From Opitutaceae bacterium (GTDB lineage: Bacteria; Verrucomicrobiota; Verrucomicrobiia; Opitutales; Opitutaceae), in contig JADJZJ010000007.1 in NCBI GenBank assembly GCA_016715765.1, positions 62,001 to 126,000 of the forward strand: a DNA stretch of 64,000 nt. Reading direction: 5' to 3'. Position 1 is the first letter of the stretch. Each line of letters begins with the position of its first letter. Under the pieces are notes generated by a model. That model was not told where the DNA came from, searched no databases, and worked only from the letters and a program-made list of their open reading frames with translations. The position numbers and the translations under genes were made by a program. Positions 7,901 to 19,198 of the stretch are shown here, piece after piece.

Positions 7901-9115
7901 ATGAGATTGCGAGCGCAAGTCAGCCGCGTTTGCATCCCGGTCATGGCCACAATTTCCTCTGCGTCCGGTTCTGCGTCCAACAAGCCTGATCCGAAGAAAG
8001 GTCGTTCGAGTGTCAATGCCGCGCAGGCCCTGGCCAAGCAGCAGGCCCTGGAAAAGAAGTCCAAGAAATACAAGCTGCCCTTGGGCGAACTGGCGATCTT
8101 CACCCAGCAGCTGTCCTCGCTCCTGCTGGCCGGTCTGCCGCTGGTGCAATGTCTGGAAGCGCTGCAGGATCAGACGGAGGACCAGTGTTTCCGCATCGTC
8201 ATCCGCGATGTGCGCGGCGACATCTCCTCGGGCAATTCCTTCTCCTCCGCGGTCAGGAAATTCCCGCATTCGTTCAACACCCTCTTCGTCTCGATGGTCG
8301 AGGCCGGTGAGGCGAGCGGCGGCCTGGCGGAAATTCTGGTCAAGGTGGCCGGTTACTTCGAGGCCTCGGTCAAGCTGACCAAGAAGGTCAAGTCCGCCAT
8401 GACCTACCCGATCGCGGTCATCGGCCTGGCGGTCGCGCTGGTCAACGTGCTGCTGATTTTCGTCATCCCGGTGTTCGCGGCCATGTTTGCCGACTTCGGC
8501 GCCAAGCTGCCCGCCCCGACGCAGTTCCTGATCGACCTGTCGGATTTCATGAAGGCCTGGTGGTGGGCCATCGGACTGGGCGCCTACGGTATTTATTGGG
8601 GTGGCGGCAAATACGTCGCGACGCCCAAGGGCCGCCGGCAGAAGGACCAGTTCCTGGTGCGGGCGCCGATCTTCGGCAACCTGATCCACAAGATCGCCCT
8701 TTCCCGCTTCTGCCGCACCTACGCCACGCTCATCCGCTCCGGCGTGCCGATTCTCCGCACCCTCGAAATCGTCGCCGCGGCGAGCAACACCGTGCAGATC
8801 GAGGACGCCTGCGATGAGATCGCCAAGCACGTGAGCCAGGGCGGCCAGGTCTCCGAGGTGCTCGCGGCCAACCCCTTCTTCCCGCCCATGATGAAACACA
8901 TGGTGAAGGCGGGCGAATCCACCGGCAACGTCGATGGCATGATGACCAAGATCGCCGACTTCTACGACGTGGAGTGCGAGGCGACGGTCGCCTCGCTGAC
9001 GTCGCTGATCGAGCCGATCCTGATCGTCTTCCTCGGCGTGGTGGTCGGCGGCATCGTCATGGCGATGTTCCTCCCCATCTTCCAACTCGGTGCGGTCGCC
9101 GGTGGTCTGCAATAA
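7901..9115 (+). CDS. Type IV pilus/type II secretion inner-membrane platform protein (PilC/GspF family)
   Basis: The 404-residue protein has the two tandem T2SSF domains of PilC/GspF (about residues 65-190 and 265-390). The first carries FTQQLSSLLLAGLPLVQCLEAL and FVSMVEAGEASGGL; the second repeats the plan with FCRTYATLIRSGVPILRTLEIV and MVKAGESTGNVD. Three membrane segments (about 170-200, 225-245, 375-400) anchor it in the inner membrane, where it would couple the assembly ATPase to pilin extraction. ATG 7901 is preceded by GGAGG (7887-7891) at good spacing; an internal ATG at 7943 (MATISS) would give a more usual N-terminus and cannot be excluded. No pilin, PilB or PilT gene is adjacent. 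A regulator-like gene follows 54 bases downstream. Confidence 0.88.
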   Translation: MRLRAQVSRVCIPVMATISSASGSASNKPDPKKGRSSVNAAQALAKQQALEKKSKKYKLPLGELAIFTQQLSSLLLAGLPLVQCLEALQDQTEDQCFRIVIRDVRGDISSGNSFSSAVRKFPHSFNTLFVSMVEAGEASGGLAEILVKVAGYFEASVKLTKKVKSAMTYPIAVIGLAVALVNVLLIFVIPVFAAMFADFGAKLPAPTQFLIDLSDFMKAWWWAIGLGAYGIYWGGGKYVATPKGRRQKDQFLVRAPIFGNLIHKIALSRFCRTYATLIRSGVPILRTLEIVAAASNTVQIEDACDEIAKHVSQGGQVSEVLAANPFFPPMMKHMVKAGESTGNVDGMMTKIADFYDVECEATVASLTSLIEPILIVFLGVVVGGIVMAMFLPIFQLGAVAGGLQ

Positions 9116-9169
9116 GCGGACTGACGCTGCATTGACTTGGGGGCGAGCTGCCGGAAGGTTGTCCGTGCC

Positions 9170-10426
9170 ATGCCATCAGTCCTCATAGTCGACGACCTCC
9201 TGTCCATCCATGAGATGCTGGAGGCGGTGATCCAGCCCACGGGCTTCAGCACCGCATTCGCCACGGACGGTGAAAAGGCCTTGGGCCGGTACAAGGCCGA
9301 GAAATTCGATCTGGTCCTGGCGGACATCGACATGAAGCCGATGGACGGCATCACCCTGCTCAAGCAACTCAAGCAGTACGATCCCAGCGCCGTCATTGTC
9401 ATCATGACGGCCTATGCCAGCACCGAAAGCGCGATCCAGGCGTTGAAATTCGGCGCCTTCGACTACCTGCAGAAACCCTTCCGGGTGAACGAGCTCATCG
9501 CCACGCTCAAACGCGGGATCGAGTTCAAGCAATTCCAGACCGAGCGCATGAACAGCGGGCTCGCGCCCGCGGCCGGTTCGGCGGGCATCGAGGGCCGCAT
9601 CATCGGCCAGAGCCCGGCCGTGCAGAAGCTCATCCAGCAGGTCAGGAAACTGGCCTCCGTGCGGGCGCCGGTGCTCCTGCAGGGTGAAAACGGCACCGGC
9701 AAGACCGCTGTCGCCGAGCTGCTCCACGAGGCGCTGGGGGCGCCGGAGGCCCAGTTGGTGCGCATTGACTGCGCCCTGAGTTCGGAAGCCAATTTCCGCG
9801 ACGGTCTCCTCGGTCAGAACGGCACCGGTGGCACCTGGGTGCAGCAGGCCAAGGGCGGCACGCTCTTCCTCCAGCACCTGCAGTGCCTGCCGCTGGAAAC
9901 CCAGAAGGAGCTGGTAAGCGTGCTGCGCAACAACTCCCACACCATGCGGCTGGTTTGCACCACGACGGAGGACCTCGAACGGCTGTGCGACGAAGGGCGG
10001 TTTTTTGACGAACTGTTCTACCGCGTGGCGTCCCTGCCGGTGCAGCTCCCCCCGCTCCGTGAGCGCAGCGAGGATATCCCGATATTGGCCAAGCACTACG
10101 CCGCCAAGTCCTCCAATCCCCACTTTGATGCCAGCCTGGTGGAGTTTACCGCCGATGCCATGGCCATCCTGGCCAGTTATCACTGGCCGGGCAACCTGAC
10201 CGAGCTGTTCCAGGTGATCTCCAAGATCGCCTCCACCACGGAGAGCCGGATTGTCACCTCCGAGCAGCTGCCCCTGCGCCTGCGGGAACTCAAACACTGG
10301 CCCAAACTGGCGGAATACCTTGCCGGGCAGGAGAAAAAGTACGTCGACCTGGTCCTGCACGCCTGCCGCAGCGACAAGGCCAAGGCCGCCGAGGTGCTGG
10401 GAGTGGATCAAGGCCGGCTGGACTGA
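9170..10426 (+). CDS. NtrC-type response regulator with degenerate sigma-54 ATPase domain
   Basis: The 418-residue protein starts with a full receiver domain (residues about 1-120): acidic pair VDD near residue 8, phospho-acceptor Asp52 in LADIDMKP, switch Thr in MTAY, and Lys in QKPF. A AAA+ domain of the sigma-54 activator type follows (about 140-365), with Walker A GENGTGKT near 172. Two family hallmarks are missing: the GAFTGA loop that contacts sigma-54 is replaced around LLGQNGTGGTW, and the Walker B block reads GGTLFLQHLQ, so the expected acidic pair is lost. The C-terminus (KAKAAEVLGVDQGRLD) is a short Fis-like helix-turn-helix remnant. It may therefore act by binding or signalling rather than as an ATP-driven sigma-54 activator. 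ATG 9170 is chosen because the receiver domain starts immediately. It follows the PilC-like gene by 54 bases and may be co-transcribed. Confidence 0.82.
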   Translation: MPSVLIVDDLLSIHEMLEAVIQPTGFSTAFATDGEKALGRYKAEKFDLVLADIDMKPMDGITLLKQLKQYDPSAVIVIMTAYASTESAIQALKFGAFDYLQKPFRVNELIATLKRGIEFKQFQTERMNSGLAPAAGSAGIEGRIIGQSPAVQKLIQQVRKLASVRAPVLLQGENGTGKTAVAELLHEALGAPEAQLVRIDCALSSEANFRDGLLGQNGTGGTWVQQAKGGTLFLQHLQCLPLETQKELVSVLRNNSHTMRLVCTTTEDLERLCDEGRFFDELFYRVASLPVQLPPLRERSEDIPILAKHYAAKSSNPHFDASLVEFTADAMAILASYHWPGNLTELFQVISKIASTTESRIVTSEQLPLRLRELKHWPKLAEYLAGQEKKYVDLVLHACRSDKAKAAEVLGVDQGRLD

Positions 10427-10478
10427 GGAGAGGGCAGGTCTCGTCCCGCAGCGGCGGCAAAGGACGGTTCACACCTGT

Positions 10479-10502
10479 CCTCCGTAGGCCCGGCGAAGGA
10501 GG
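10479..10502. repeat. Short palindromic repeat 'CCTCCGTAGGCCCGGC...GGAGG'
   Basis: A 24-base unit with ends CCTCC and GGAGG lies in the 168-base gap before carB. The same unit is at 25994-26017 and 43813-43836, and a shorter variant at 46437-46459. The four copies sit next to 'CGCCC' or 'ATCCGC' stretches that look like halves of larger palindromes. Confidence 0.7.
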
Positions 10503-10594
10503 AGATCCGCCCCGCCGGCCAAAAATCACCCATTCGCCGACTTCCCGCTTGCGGCGGGTTTTGACGCGCTCAACTCTCGTCGAAATCCACGTCC

Positions 10595-13834
<3,240 letters not shown>

Positions 13835-13843
13835 ACTTTCGCC

Positions 13844-14812
13844 ATGCGGGCGATCCGTCTCCACGAAACCGGCGGACCGGAAAATCTCCGGTTTGAAGAG
13901 TTGCCCGATCCCGCGCCCGGGCCCGGGCAATTGTGCGTCCGCGTGGCGGCGGCGGGGGTCAATTTCATCGACACCTACCATCGCCGCGGCCTTTACCCGG
14001 TCGCCCTCCCGCGCGTGCTCGGTGGCGAGGTCGCCGGCATCGTGACCGCGGTGGGCGCCGGCGTCACGGGCTTCAAGCCGGGAGACCGCGTGGTCTCCGC
14101 CCGCGCCCTGGGCGGCTATGCCGAACTGGCCCTGCTCCCCGCCGAGCATACCGTGTTGGTGCCGGCCGGGGTGGAAACCGTCGTGGCGGCCGCACTGTTC
14201 GCCCAGGGCCTCACCGCCCACTGCCTCGTCAGCGATGTGTTTTCCCTGCAGCCGGGCCACACCGCCCTCGTGCATGCCGCCGCCGGCGGCGTGGGCCTGT
14301 TGCTGGTGCAGCTCGCGAAGCAGCGGGGCGCCCGCGTTTTCGCCACGGTCGGGAACGACGCCAAGGCCGCCATCGCCCGGGCCGCCGGGGCCGATGCGGT
14401 GTGCGTCTACACCCGCGAGGATTTTGCCGCGGCCGCGCGCGCCTTCACGGCCGGCCGCGGGGTGGATGTGGCCTACGACGGAGTCGGGCGCGACACCTTC
14501 AACGGCACCCTCGACAGTCTGCGACCCCGCGGAATGTTCGTTTCCTACGGCAACGCCAGCGGGGCCGTTCCGCCCTTCGCCCCGCTCCTGCTGATGCAGA
14601 AGGGCTCGTTGTTTTTCACCCGGCCGACCATGGGCGACTACACCGCCACCCCGGCGGAATTGCAGGCGCGGGCCGCGGACCTGTTTGCCTGGGTAATGTC
14701 CGGCGCCCTGCGCGTCAGCATCGGCGCCACCTTCCCGCTGGCCGAGGCCGCCGCCGCCCACCGGGCGATCGAAAGCCGCCAGACCACCGGCAAGATCCTG
14801 TTGCTGCCGTAG
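13844..14812 (+). CDS. NADPH:quinone oxidoreductase (medium-chain dehydrogenase/reductase, zinc-free)
   Basis: The 322-residue protein is a medium-chain dehydrogenase of the quinone-reductase subgroup. It has a GroES-like N-terminal domain (MRAIRLHETGGPENL; VNFIDTYHRRGLYP near 42; PRVLGGEVAGIV near 57) and a Rossmann domain with VHAAAGGVGLLLVQLA near residue 143, plus the DVAYDGVGRDTF block near 208. The zinc-ligand residues of alcohol dehydrogenases are not seen, as expected for QOR. It would reduce quinones or alpha,beta-unsaturated carbonyls with NADPH in the cytosol. It begins nine bases after carB, and a perfect 131-base inverted-repeat element starts seven bases after its stop. Confidence 0.9.
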   Translation: MRAIRLHETGGPENLRFEELPDPAPGPGQLCVRVAAAGVNFIDTYHRRGLYPVALPRVLGGEVAGIVTAVGAGVTGFKPGDRVVSARALGGYAELALLPAEHTVLVPAGVETVVAAALFAQGLTAHCLVSDVFSLQPGHTALVHAAAGGVGLLLVQLAKQRGARVFATVGNDAKAAIARAAGADAVCVYTREDFAAAARAFTAGRGVDVAYDGVGRDTFNGTLDSLRPRGMFVSYGNASGAVPPFAPLLLMQKGSLFFTRPTMGDYTATPAELQARAADLFAWVMSGALRVSIGATFPLAEAAAAHRAIESRQTTGKILLLP

Positions 14813-14818
14813 TCTCCT

Positions 14819-14949
14819 CTTTCTCTTTCCTCTTTATCTTTCTCTTTCGTCAGGGCCCGCTCTTGGCTGGTGCCACGTGCTCCAAGAGGGTGCGAACGAG
14901 AGAGGGGATGAACCCTGACGAAAGAGAAAGATAAAGAGGAAAGAGAAAG
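14819..14949. repeat. Perfect 37-bp inverted-repeat element (family A, AGAAAGATAAAGAGG core)
   Basis: Bases 14819-14855 and 14913-14949 are exact reverse complements over 37 positions. The right arm starts CCCTGACGAAAGAGAAAG and is strongly purine-rich (AAAGATAAAGAGGAAAG). The arms flank a 57-base loop. It occupies the gap between the quinone-oxidoreductase stop and purU. Related copies occur at 52869-52905 (one arm) and 57137-57249 (imperfect pair). No open frame is inside, so it is either a transcription-end hairpin or a MITE-like sequence. Confidence 0.85.
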
Positions 14950-15009
14950 AATCGGGGGGCCCAACCCGTGCTTGCCTGCGACCGGCCGGCCCGTATCAAT
15001 CGCCGCCCT

Positions 15010-15870
15010 ATGTCCTCCGCCACCACGCTCGTCGCCCTCCTCCATGGACCCGACCAACCCGGCCTCGTGGCCAAGGTGGCCGGCTGGATTTTCGCCCGCG
15101 GCGGCAACATCCTGCACGCCGACCAGCACCGCGACATGGAGGCGGGGGTGTTCTTTCAGCGCGTCGAGTGGATTTCGGCCGCCGGCCCCGGTCAGACCGA
15201 CCGTGAGCGCACGGAGTTCACCGCCTTCGCCGCCTCCCTCGGCATGCAGGCCCGCGTGTCCGACAACAGCCAGCGCCCGCGCGTGGTCATGCTGGTTTCC
15301 AAGGCGGATCACTGCTTTCACGACTTGGCCCTGCGCTGGCAGATGGGCGAGTTCGCCGGGGAACTGGTCGCCGTGCTCTCCAACCATCCGGACCTGGCCG
15401 AAACCGCCCGGGGCTACGGCCTGCCGTACCATGTGATCCCGGTGACCGCCGCCACCAAGGCCGAGGCCGAGGCCCGCCAGCTGGCCCTGCTGCGGGAACT
15501 GAAAGCGGACCTGGTCGTGCTCGCGCGCTACATGCAGGTCCTCTCGGCCGATCTGCTCGACGCCGTCGGCTGCCCCGTGATCAACATCCACCATTCCTTC
15601 CTGCCCGCATTCGCCGGCGGCCGGCCCTACCATCAGGCGCATGCCCGCGGCGTGAAGCTCATCGGCGCCACCGCCCACTATGCGACGCGCGACCTCGATG
15701 AGGGTCCCATCATTCATCAGGATGTCGGCCGGGTGACGCACCGCCACGGGGTGGAGGATCTTATCCGCATGGGCCGCGACCTGGAGAAGCGAGTACTGGC
15801 CCAGGCCGTGCGCTGGCATCTGGACAGTCGCGTGCTCGCCTACGGCAACAAGACCGTGGTGTTTGACTGA
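15010..15870 (+). CDS. purU: Formyltetrahydrofolate deformylase
   Basis: The 286-residue protein has the PurU plan: an N-terminal ACT domain (about 1-80, with LLHGPDQPGLVAKVAGWI and the HADQHRD block) and a C-terminal formyltransferase-type domain. The latter contains MLVSKADHCFHDL near 97, INIHHSFLPAFAGGRPYHQA near 193 (catalytic Asn/His pair), and IGATAHYATRDLDEGPII near 217. It hydrolyses 10-formyl-THF to formate and THF, balancing one-carbon pools. ATG 15010 is preferred because the ACT domain starts right there; in-frame codons before it run into the inverted-repeat element. fdhD, for a formate dehydrogenase, is elsewhere in this window but not adjacent. Confidence 0.95.
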   Translation: MSSATTLVALLHGPDQPGLVAKVAGWIFARGGNILHADQHRDMEAGVFFQRVEWISAAGPGQTDRERTEFTAFAASLGMQARVSDNSQRPRVVMLVSKADHCFHDLALRWQMGEFAGELVAVLSNHPDLAETARGYGLPYHVIPVTAATKAEAEARQLALLRELKADLVVLARYMQVLSADLLDAVGCPVINIHHSFLPAFAGGRPYHQAHARGVKLIGATAHYATRDLDEGPIIHQDVGRVTHRHGVEDLIRMGRDLEKRVLAQAVRWHLDSRVLAYGNKTVVFD

Positions 15871-16266
15871 GCGCAATCGGGGCGCACGGTCTTTTGTTTT
15901 GGCCGCGCCAATGCCTGCTTCGTAGGTCAGCGCGCTTGCGCGCGCCAGTCCGCGCCCGCAAGCGGGGAATGGCGCTTACTTAAGGTGCAATCATGCGGTG
16001 AGGCTTTGGATCGATGTAGGGCCGGACCTTGGTCCGGCCTCGACCGCGATGACGGCAGCGTTTGCATAAAAGGCGTCACCAAGGTGACGCCCTACAGGAC
16101 TGCTTTCAAATTCGCCATAATTAGGCGCCATTCCCCGCAAGCGGGCTGGCCTACAGTTATGAAGCCAAAACAACAGACCGTGGTCCGGCCGAGGGTGCCG
16201 GCCAACTCCTGCCTTTACGCAGGTGGGGCGATATGCTTCGTTGCCCCTTCCCAAATTGATCCACGC
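15871..16266. repeat. Repeat-rich intergenic region with nested palindromes
   Basis: No gene is seen in these about 396 bases. They hold a GTAGGG/CCCTAC element (16016-16095) whose inner arms read GGACCTTGGTCC and CACCAAGGTG. It is framed by an outer inverted pair around 15925-15980 and 16120-16155 that shares GCCATTCCCCGC/GCGGGGAATGGC. A further GTGGTCCGGCC fragment is near 16188. The promoter of the following gene is probably in the last about 60 bases, but no clear -35/-10 pair was identified. Confidence 0.55.
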
Positions 16267-17031
16267 ATGAGCAAGCCTGAAAACCTTCCCACCCATCCGA
16301 CCGGTGCCGCCCCGACCGATCCCGCCATTGTCGACAAGTACGCTTTTGACGAAACGACGCTGCACCGGCTCTGGCGCCAATACGGCCAGGCCCTAACCAT
16401 CGGCTGCGCCGCGGTGCTGCTCGTGATCCTCGCCCGGGGTGGATGGGACTACATGGCGGCGCAAAAGGAACAGACGGTGCGCCAGGAGTATGCCGCCGCG
16501 TCCACTTCCGAAAAACTGAAGACTTTCGCCGATGCCCATGCCGGCCACGTGCTCGCCGGGATTGCCCGGCTCCGGCTGGCCGATGAGGCCTATGCCGCCG
16601 GCAAGGGCGCCGAAGCGGTGACCGCCTACGAGGCCGCCCTCCCGGCCCTGAAGGACAGCCTGCTGGCGGATCGCGCCCGCCTCGGGCTGGCCATGGCCAA
16701 AGTGCAGGCCGGTCGCGCCGCCGACGGCGAAACCGCGCTCCGTGAACTTGCCGGCCAGGCCGACGCCTCCAAGGGCGTGCGCACCGAGGCCGCCTACCAC
16801 CTCGCCAGCCTGGCCCATACCGCCGGCCGCACCGAGGATGTGAACAAGTATACCGACCAGATCATGCAGATCGATGCCGGCAGTCCCTGGGCGCAACGGG
16901 CGCAGATGCTCCGGCTCCAGGCTGTGATCGCCAAGGCTCCCGGTGCAGCCGCTCCTTCCGCGGCTCCGGCTGCGGCTGAACCCGCCGCAAGCGAACCGGC
17001 CATCAAGCTGAACCTCCCGACTGCCAAATAA
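16267..17031 (+). CDS. YfgM-like membrane-anchored TPR protein
   Basis: The 254-residue protein has a cytoplasmic N-terminus of about 40 residues, one membrane helix (about 41-58, LTIGCAAVLLVILARGG) and a periplasmic helical-repeat region (about 70-220). TPR-like units include AHVLAGIARLRLADEAYAAG, LADRARLGLAMAKVQAG and VRTEAAYHLASLAHTAGR. A low-complexity Ala/Pro tail follows. The arrangement matches the TPR_21/YfgM family, accessory to the SecYEG translocon and chaperones. ATG 16267 was chosen because upstream in-frame codons are repetitive intergenic DNA. A strong intrinsic terminator follows the stop. Confidence 0.7.
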   Translation: MSKPENLPTHPTGAAPTDPAIVDKYAFDETTLHRLWRQYGQALTIGCAAVLLVILARGGWDYMAAQKEQTVRQEYAAASTSEKLKTFADAHAGHVLAGIARLRLADEAYAAGKGAEAVTAYEAALPALKDSLLADRARLGLAMAKVQAGRAADGETALRELAGQADASKGVRTEAAYHLASLAHTAGRTEDVNKYTDQIMQIDAGSPWAQRAQMLRLQAVIAKAPGAAAPSAAPAAAEPAASEPAIKLNLPTAK

Positions 17032-17055
17032 CTCTCGCGCGTATCCTTCGCGTAG

Positions 17056-17096
17056 AAACGAAACGGCCCGCCTTTACCGGCGGGCCGTTTCGTTTT
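17056..17096 (+). terminator. Intrinsic terminator after the YfgM-like gene
   Basis: A 17-bp stem (AAACGAAACGGCCCGCC paired with GGCGGGCCGTTTCGTTT) with loop TTTACC ends in a T run. It begins 25 bases after the stop. The mirrored A/T edges would also let it serve the minus-strand PEP-CTERM gene that ends at 17215. Confidence 0.9.
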
Positions 17097-17214
17097 GGAG
17101 GGCACTGGTCTGTGGGGTAGGAGCCTGCTTGCAGGCGATGGTGTGGAATTTCGGAGGTATTATCCGCGACTATCCGCGTGATCCGCGGGAAAACATCAGA
17201 TGCCCTGCCTGGTT

Positions 17215-17910
17215 TCAGCGCCGGATGCTGCGACGGCGGCGATGCATGGCCACGCCCGCCAGCGTCAGCGCGCCGAGGATCGCCGCGTAGGTCGAGGGCT
17301 CTGGCACGGCGCTGACCGTTCCATTGAGGACAAGGTCGCTGCCCGTGAGGGAACGGAGGCGGAAGGTGGAGGTGCCACCGGTGTCCCGCCAGCCATAGAT
17401 GCGGAACTCGACGGGCCCGGTGACATTCTGCAATGCCGACACGCCTGACAACGTGATGGATTGGAGCGGGGCGCTGGTGCTGGAAAAGCTGTAGCTGTAA
17501 AGCGAGGCCCCGGAGTCGAATCCCGTCGCGCTGCTCAGGACTTCGCCGTGAAAACTGGTGGTGGCCGTGCTGACGCCGCTCAGCAGGGACAGTGAGGTAA
17601 AGCTGACGGCATAGCCGGTTGTCGGGGTGATGGTGAAACTCAGGTATTGATCGCCCGTGATCGCGGACGCCAGCGCAGTGGAGTTGAAGCCGGAACCGCC
17701 GAAGGTGTCCGCCGCGGATGAGGCCGTGATGCCCGCACCCAAGGCAAGGCTAGCACTGTCAATGAAGTCACCGAGGGTGCCGGCCGGTTTGGGATTGCTC
17801 GTGACTGCGCTGGTGCCCGCGATTTCCCAGGCCGCGATTTGAGCCTGGGCCTCCGCGCACGCGATCAAGGTCAGACAGGACACCGCGAGGTAACGACAGA
17901 ATGCTTTCAT
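17215..17910 (-). CDS. PEP-CTERM sorting-signal exported protein
   Basis: The 231-residue protein has a classic signal peptide (MKAFCRYLAVSCLTLIACAEAQA), a Ser/Thr/Gly-rich beta-type body, and a C-terminal PEP-CTERM tripartite signal: VPEPSTYA, a hydrophobic helix (AILGALTLAGVAM) and an Arg cluster (HRRRR). Such proteins are recognised by an exosortase, cleaved and presumably attached to surface or exopolysaccharide. Neither exosortase nor EPS genes are in the window. The ATG at 17908-17910 gives the signal peptide; an upstream in-frame extension (MAGHKSTHP) has no such logic. The body resembles no enzyme I recognise. It is monocistronic. Confidence 0.88.
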   Translation of the reverse strand: MKAFCRYLAVSCLTLIACAEAQAQIAAWEIAGTSAVTSNPKPAGTLGDFIDSASLALGAGITASSAADTFGGSGFNSTALASAITGDQYLSFTITPTTGYAVSFTSLSLLSGVSTATTSFHGEVLSSATGFDSGASLYSYSFSSTSAPLQSITLSGVSALQNVTGPVEFRIYGWRDTGGTSTFRLRSLTGSDLVLNGTVSAVPEPSTYAAILGALTLAGVAMHRRRRSIRR

Positions 17911-18277
17911 AGGTGGTTGATTGGGGTGGGTTGATTTATGACCGGCCAAGTTGGGTAATATTCATTTGGTGCCGAATCCTTTATGCGGCATAAATAAGCC
18001 CGGCGGCCGGACCCTTGGCGCACGCCGGGTGCGGGGGATCACTTAATAGGTGAATACCTGGAGTGGTGACTGCAGATAGGGTGCGTTGTCTCCGAGGGTA
18101 GGGCCCGGCCTCCGGACGGGCCGTGTATGGTAGGGGGCACTCGAACCGCCCGTCCGGAGGCCGGGCGCTACCCCTTATTCGTGGGCCCGGTATTGGCTCG
18201 GTGATTTCCCGCCCGACCGCTTGTCACGGATTAAGAAGAGTGGATCATTGCGGCCAACCTGATAGAAGGGTCTCCGA
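17911..18277. repeat. Divergent intergenic region with a GTAGGG-bounded palindrome
   Basis: These 367 bases separate the PEP-CTERM gene (minus) from the kinase operon (plus). A palindrome at 18098-18174 has arms of about 23 bases (GTAGGGCCCGGCCTCCGGAC against GTCCGGAGGCCGGGCGCTAC). AT-rich sequence near 17950-17995 (TAATATTCATTTGG, TAAATAAGC) could hold the minus-strand promoter, and 18225-18270 that of the operon; no consensus pair is certain. Confidence 0.5.
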
Positions 18278-19198
18278 ATGATCGTCATCATTGGCAGTTA
18301 CAATGTGGGGTTGTTTCTGAAGGGTCGCCGCCTGCCGGGCCGGGGCGAAACGGTGATTGCGGATTCGTTTTTCGAGAGCGGCGGCGGCAAGGGTTCGAAT
18401 CAGGCGGTGTCCGCGGCGACCATGGGGGCGCCCGTGCGTTTCATCGGCCGGATCGGCGACGACAAATATGGCAAGGACGCTTTTGCACTCTATCGGGAGC
18501 GCGGCATCGAATGCGACCGGATCCAGGTCGATGCCACCACGCACACCGGCATCAGCATCATCCTGATCGACGAGGACGGCCGGAACATGATCTCGGTGGC
18601 GCCGGGGGCGAACCTCAACCTCACCCCCGCCGACATTGACCACTGCGCCGCGGAACTGCGCGCCGCGTTCTGCGTCGGCTTTCAACTGGAGAACCGGCCC
18701 GAGACCGTCTTTCACGGGATCCGGCAATGCCACGCCTGGGGCATCCCGACCTTCCTGGATCCGGCGCCGGCCGTGCCTTTGCCCGACGACCTTTATCCCT
18801 GCATCAACATCATCAAACCCAACGAGACCGAGGCCCGCATCCTGACCGGAATCGAGGTCACGGATCGCGATTCCGCCATCCGCGCCGGCCGCTGGCTCTG
18901 CGACAAGGGCGTGCGCCACGCACTCGTCACTTTGGGCGAGCTGGGCGCGGTGCTGGTCGGGGAGGGCCGGGAGAGCCATTTCCCGGCGCCCAAGGTGGAT
19001 GCCATTGATACCACCGGGGCGGGCGACATCTTCGCCGGGGCGTTTCTCGCGGGGCTGCACCGGCATGCGCCCATGGACGAGGCGATCCGCTTCGCCTCCT
19101 TTGCCGCAGCCCTCGCGACCACCAAGATCGGAGTCGTGAACGCCATCCCGACGCTCGCCGAAGTCGGGGCTTTCATGCAGCGGGGTGCCGCCGGATGA
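18278..19198 (+). CDS. PfkB-family sugar kinase, ribokinase-like
   Basis: The 306-residue protein carries both PfkB signatures: GGGKGSNQAVSAATMGAPV near residues 35-53, which has the ribokinase-type GGKGxNQA loop, and DTTGAGDIFAGAFLAGL near 246 with the catalytic Asp of GAGD. KPNETEARILTG near 181 is the nucleotide-binding NxxE region. It phosphorylates a sugar or nucleoside with ATP in the cytosol; the GGKGSNQA loop points to a ribose-like substrate, but the sugar is not certain. It is the first gene of a four-gene set, and its stop overlaps the next start by four bases (ATGA), so translation is coupled. Confidence 0.88.
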   Translation: MIVIIGSYNVGLFLKGRRLPGRGETVIADSFFESGGGKGSNQAVSAATMGAPVRFIGRIGDDKYGKDAFALYRERGIECDRIQVDATTHTGISIILIDEDGRNMISVAPGANLNLTPADIDHCAAELRAAFCVGFQLENRPETVFHGIRQCHAWGIPTFLDPAPAVPLPDDLYPCINIIKPNETEARILTGIEVTDRDSAIRAGRWLCDKGVRHALVTLGELGAVLVGEGRESHFPAPKVDAIDTTGAGDIFAGAFLAGLHRHAPMDEAIRFASFAAALATTKIGVVNAIPTLAEVGAFMQRGAAG

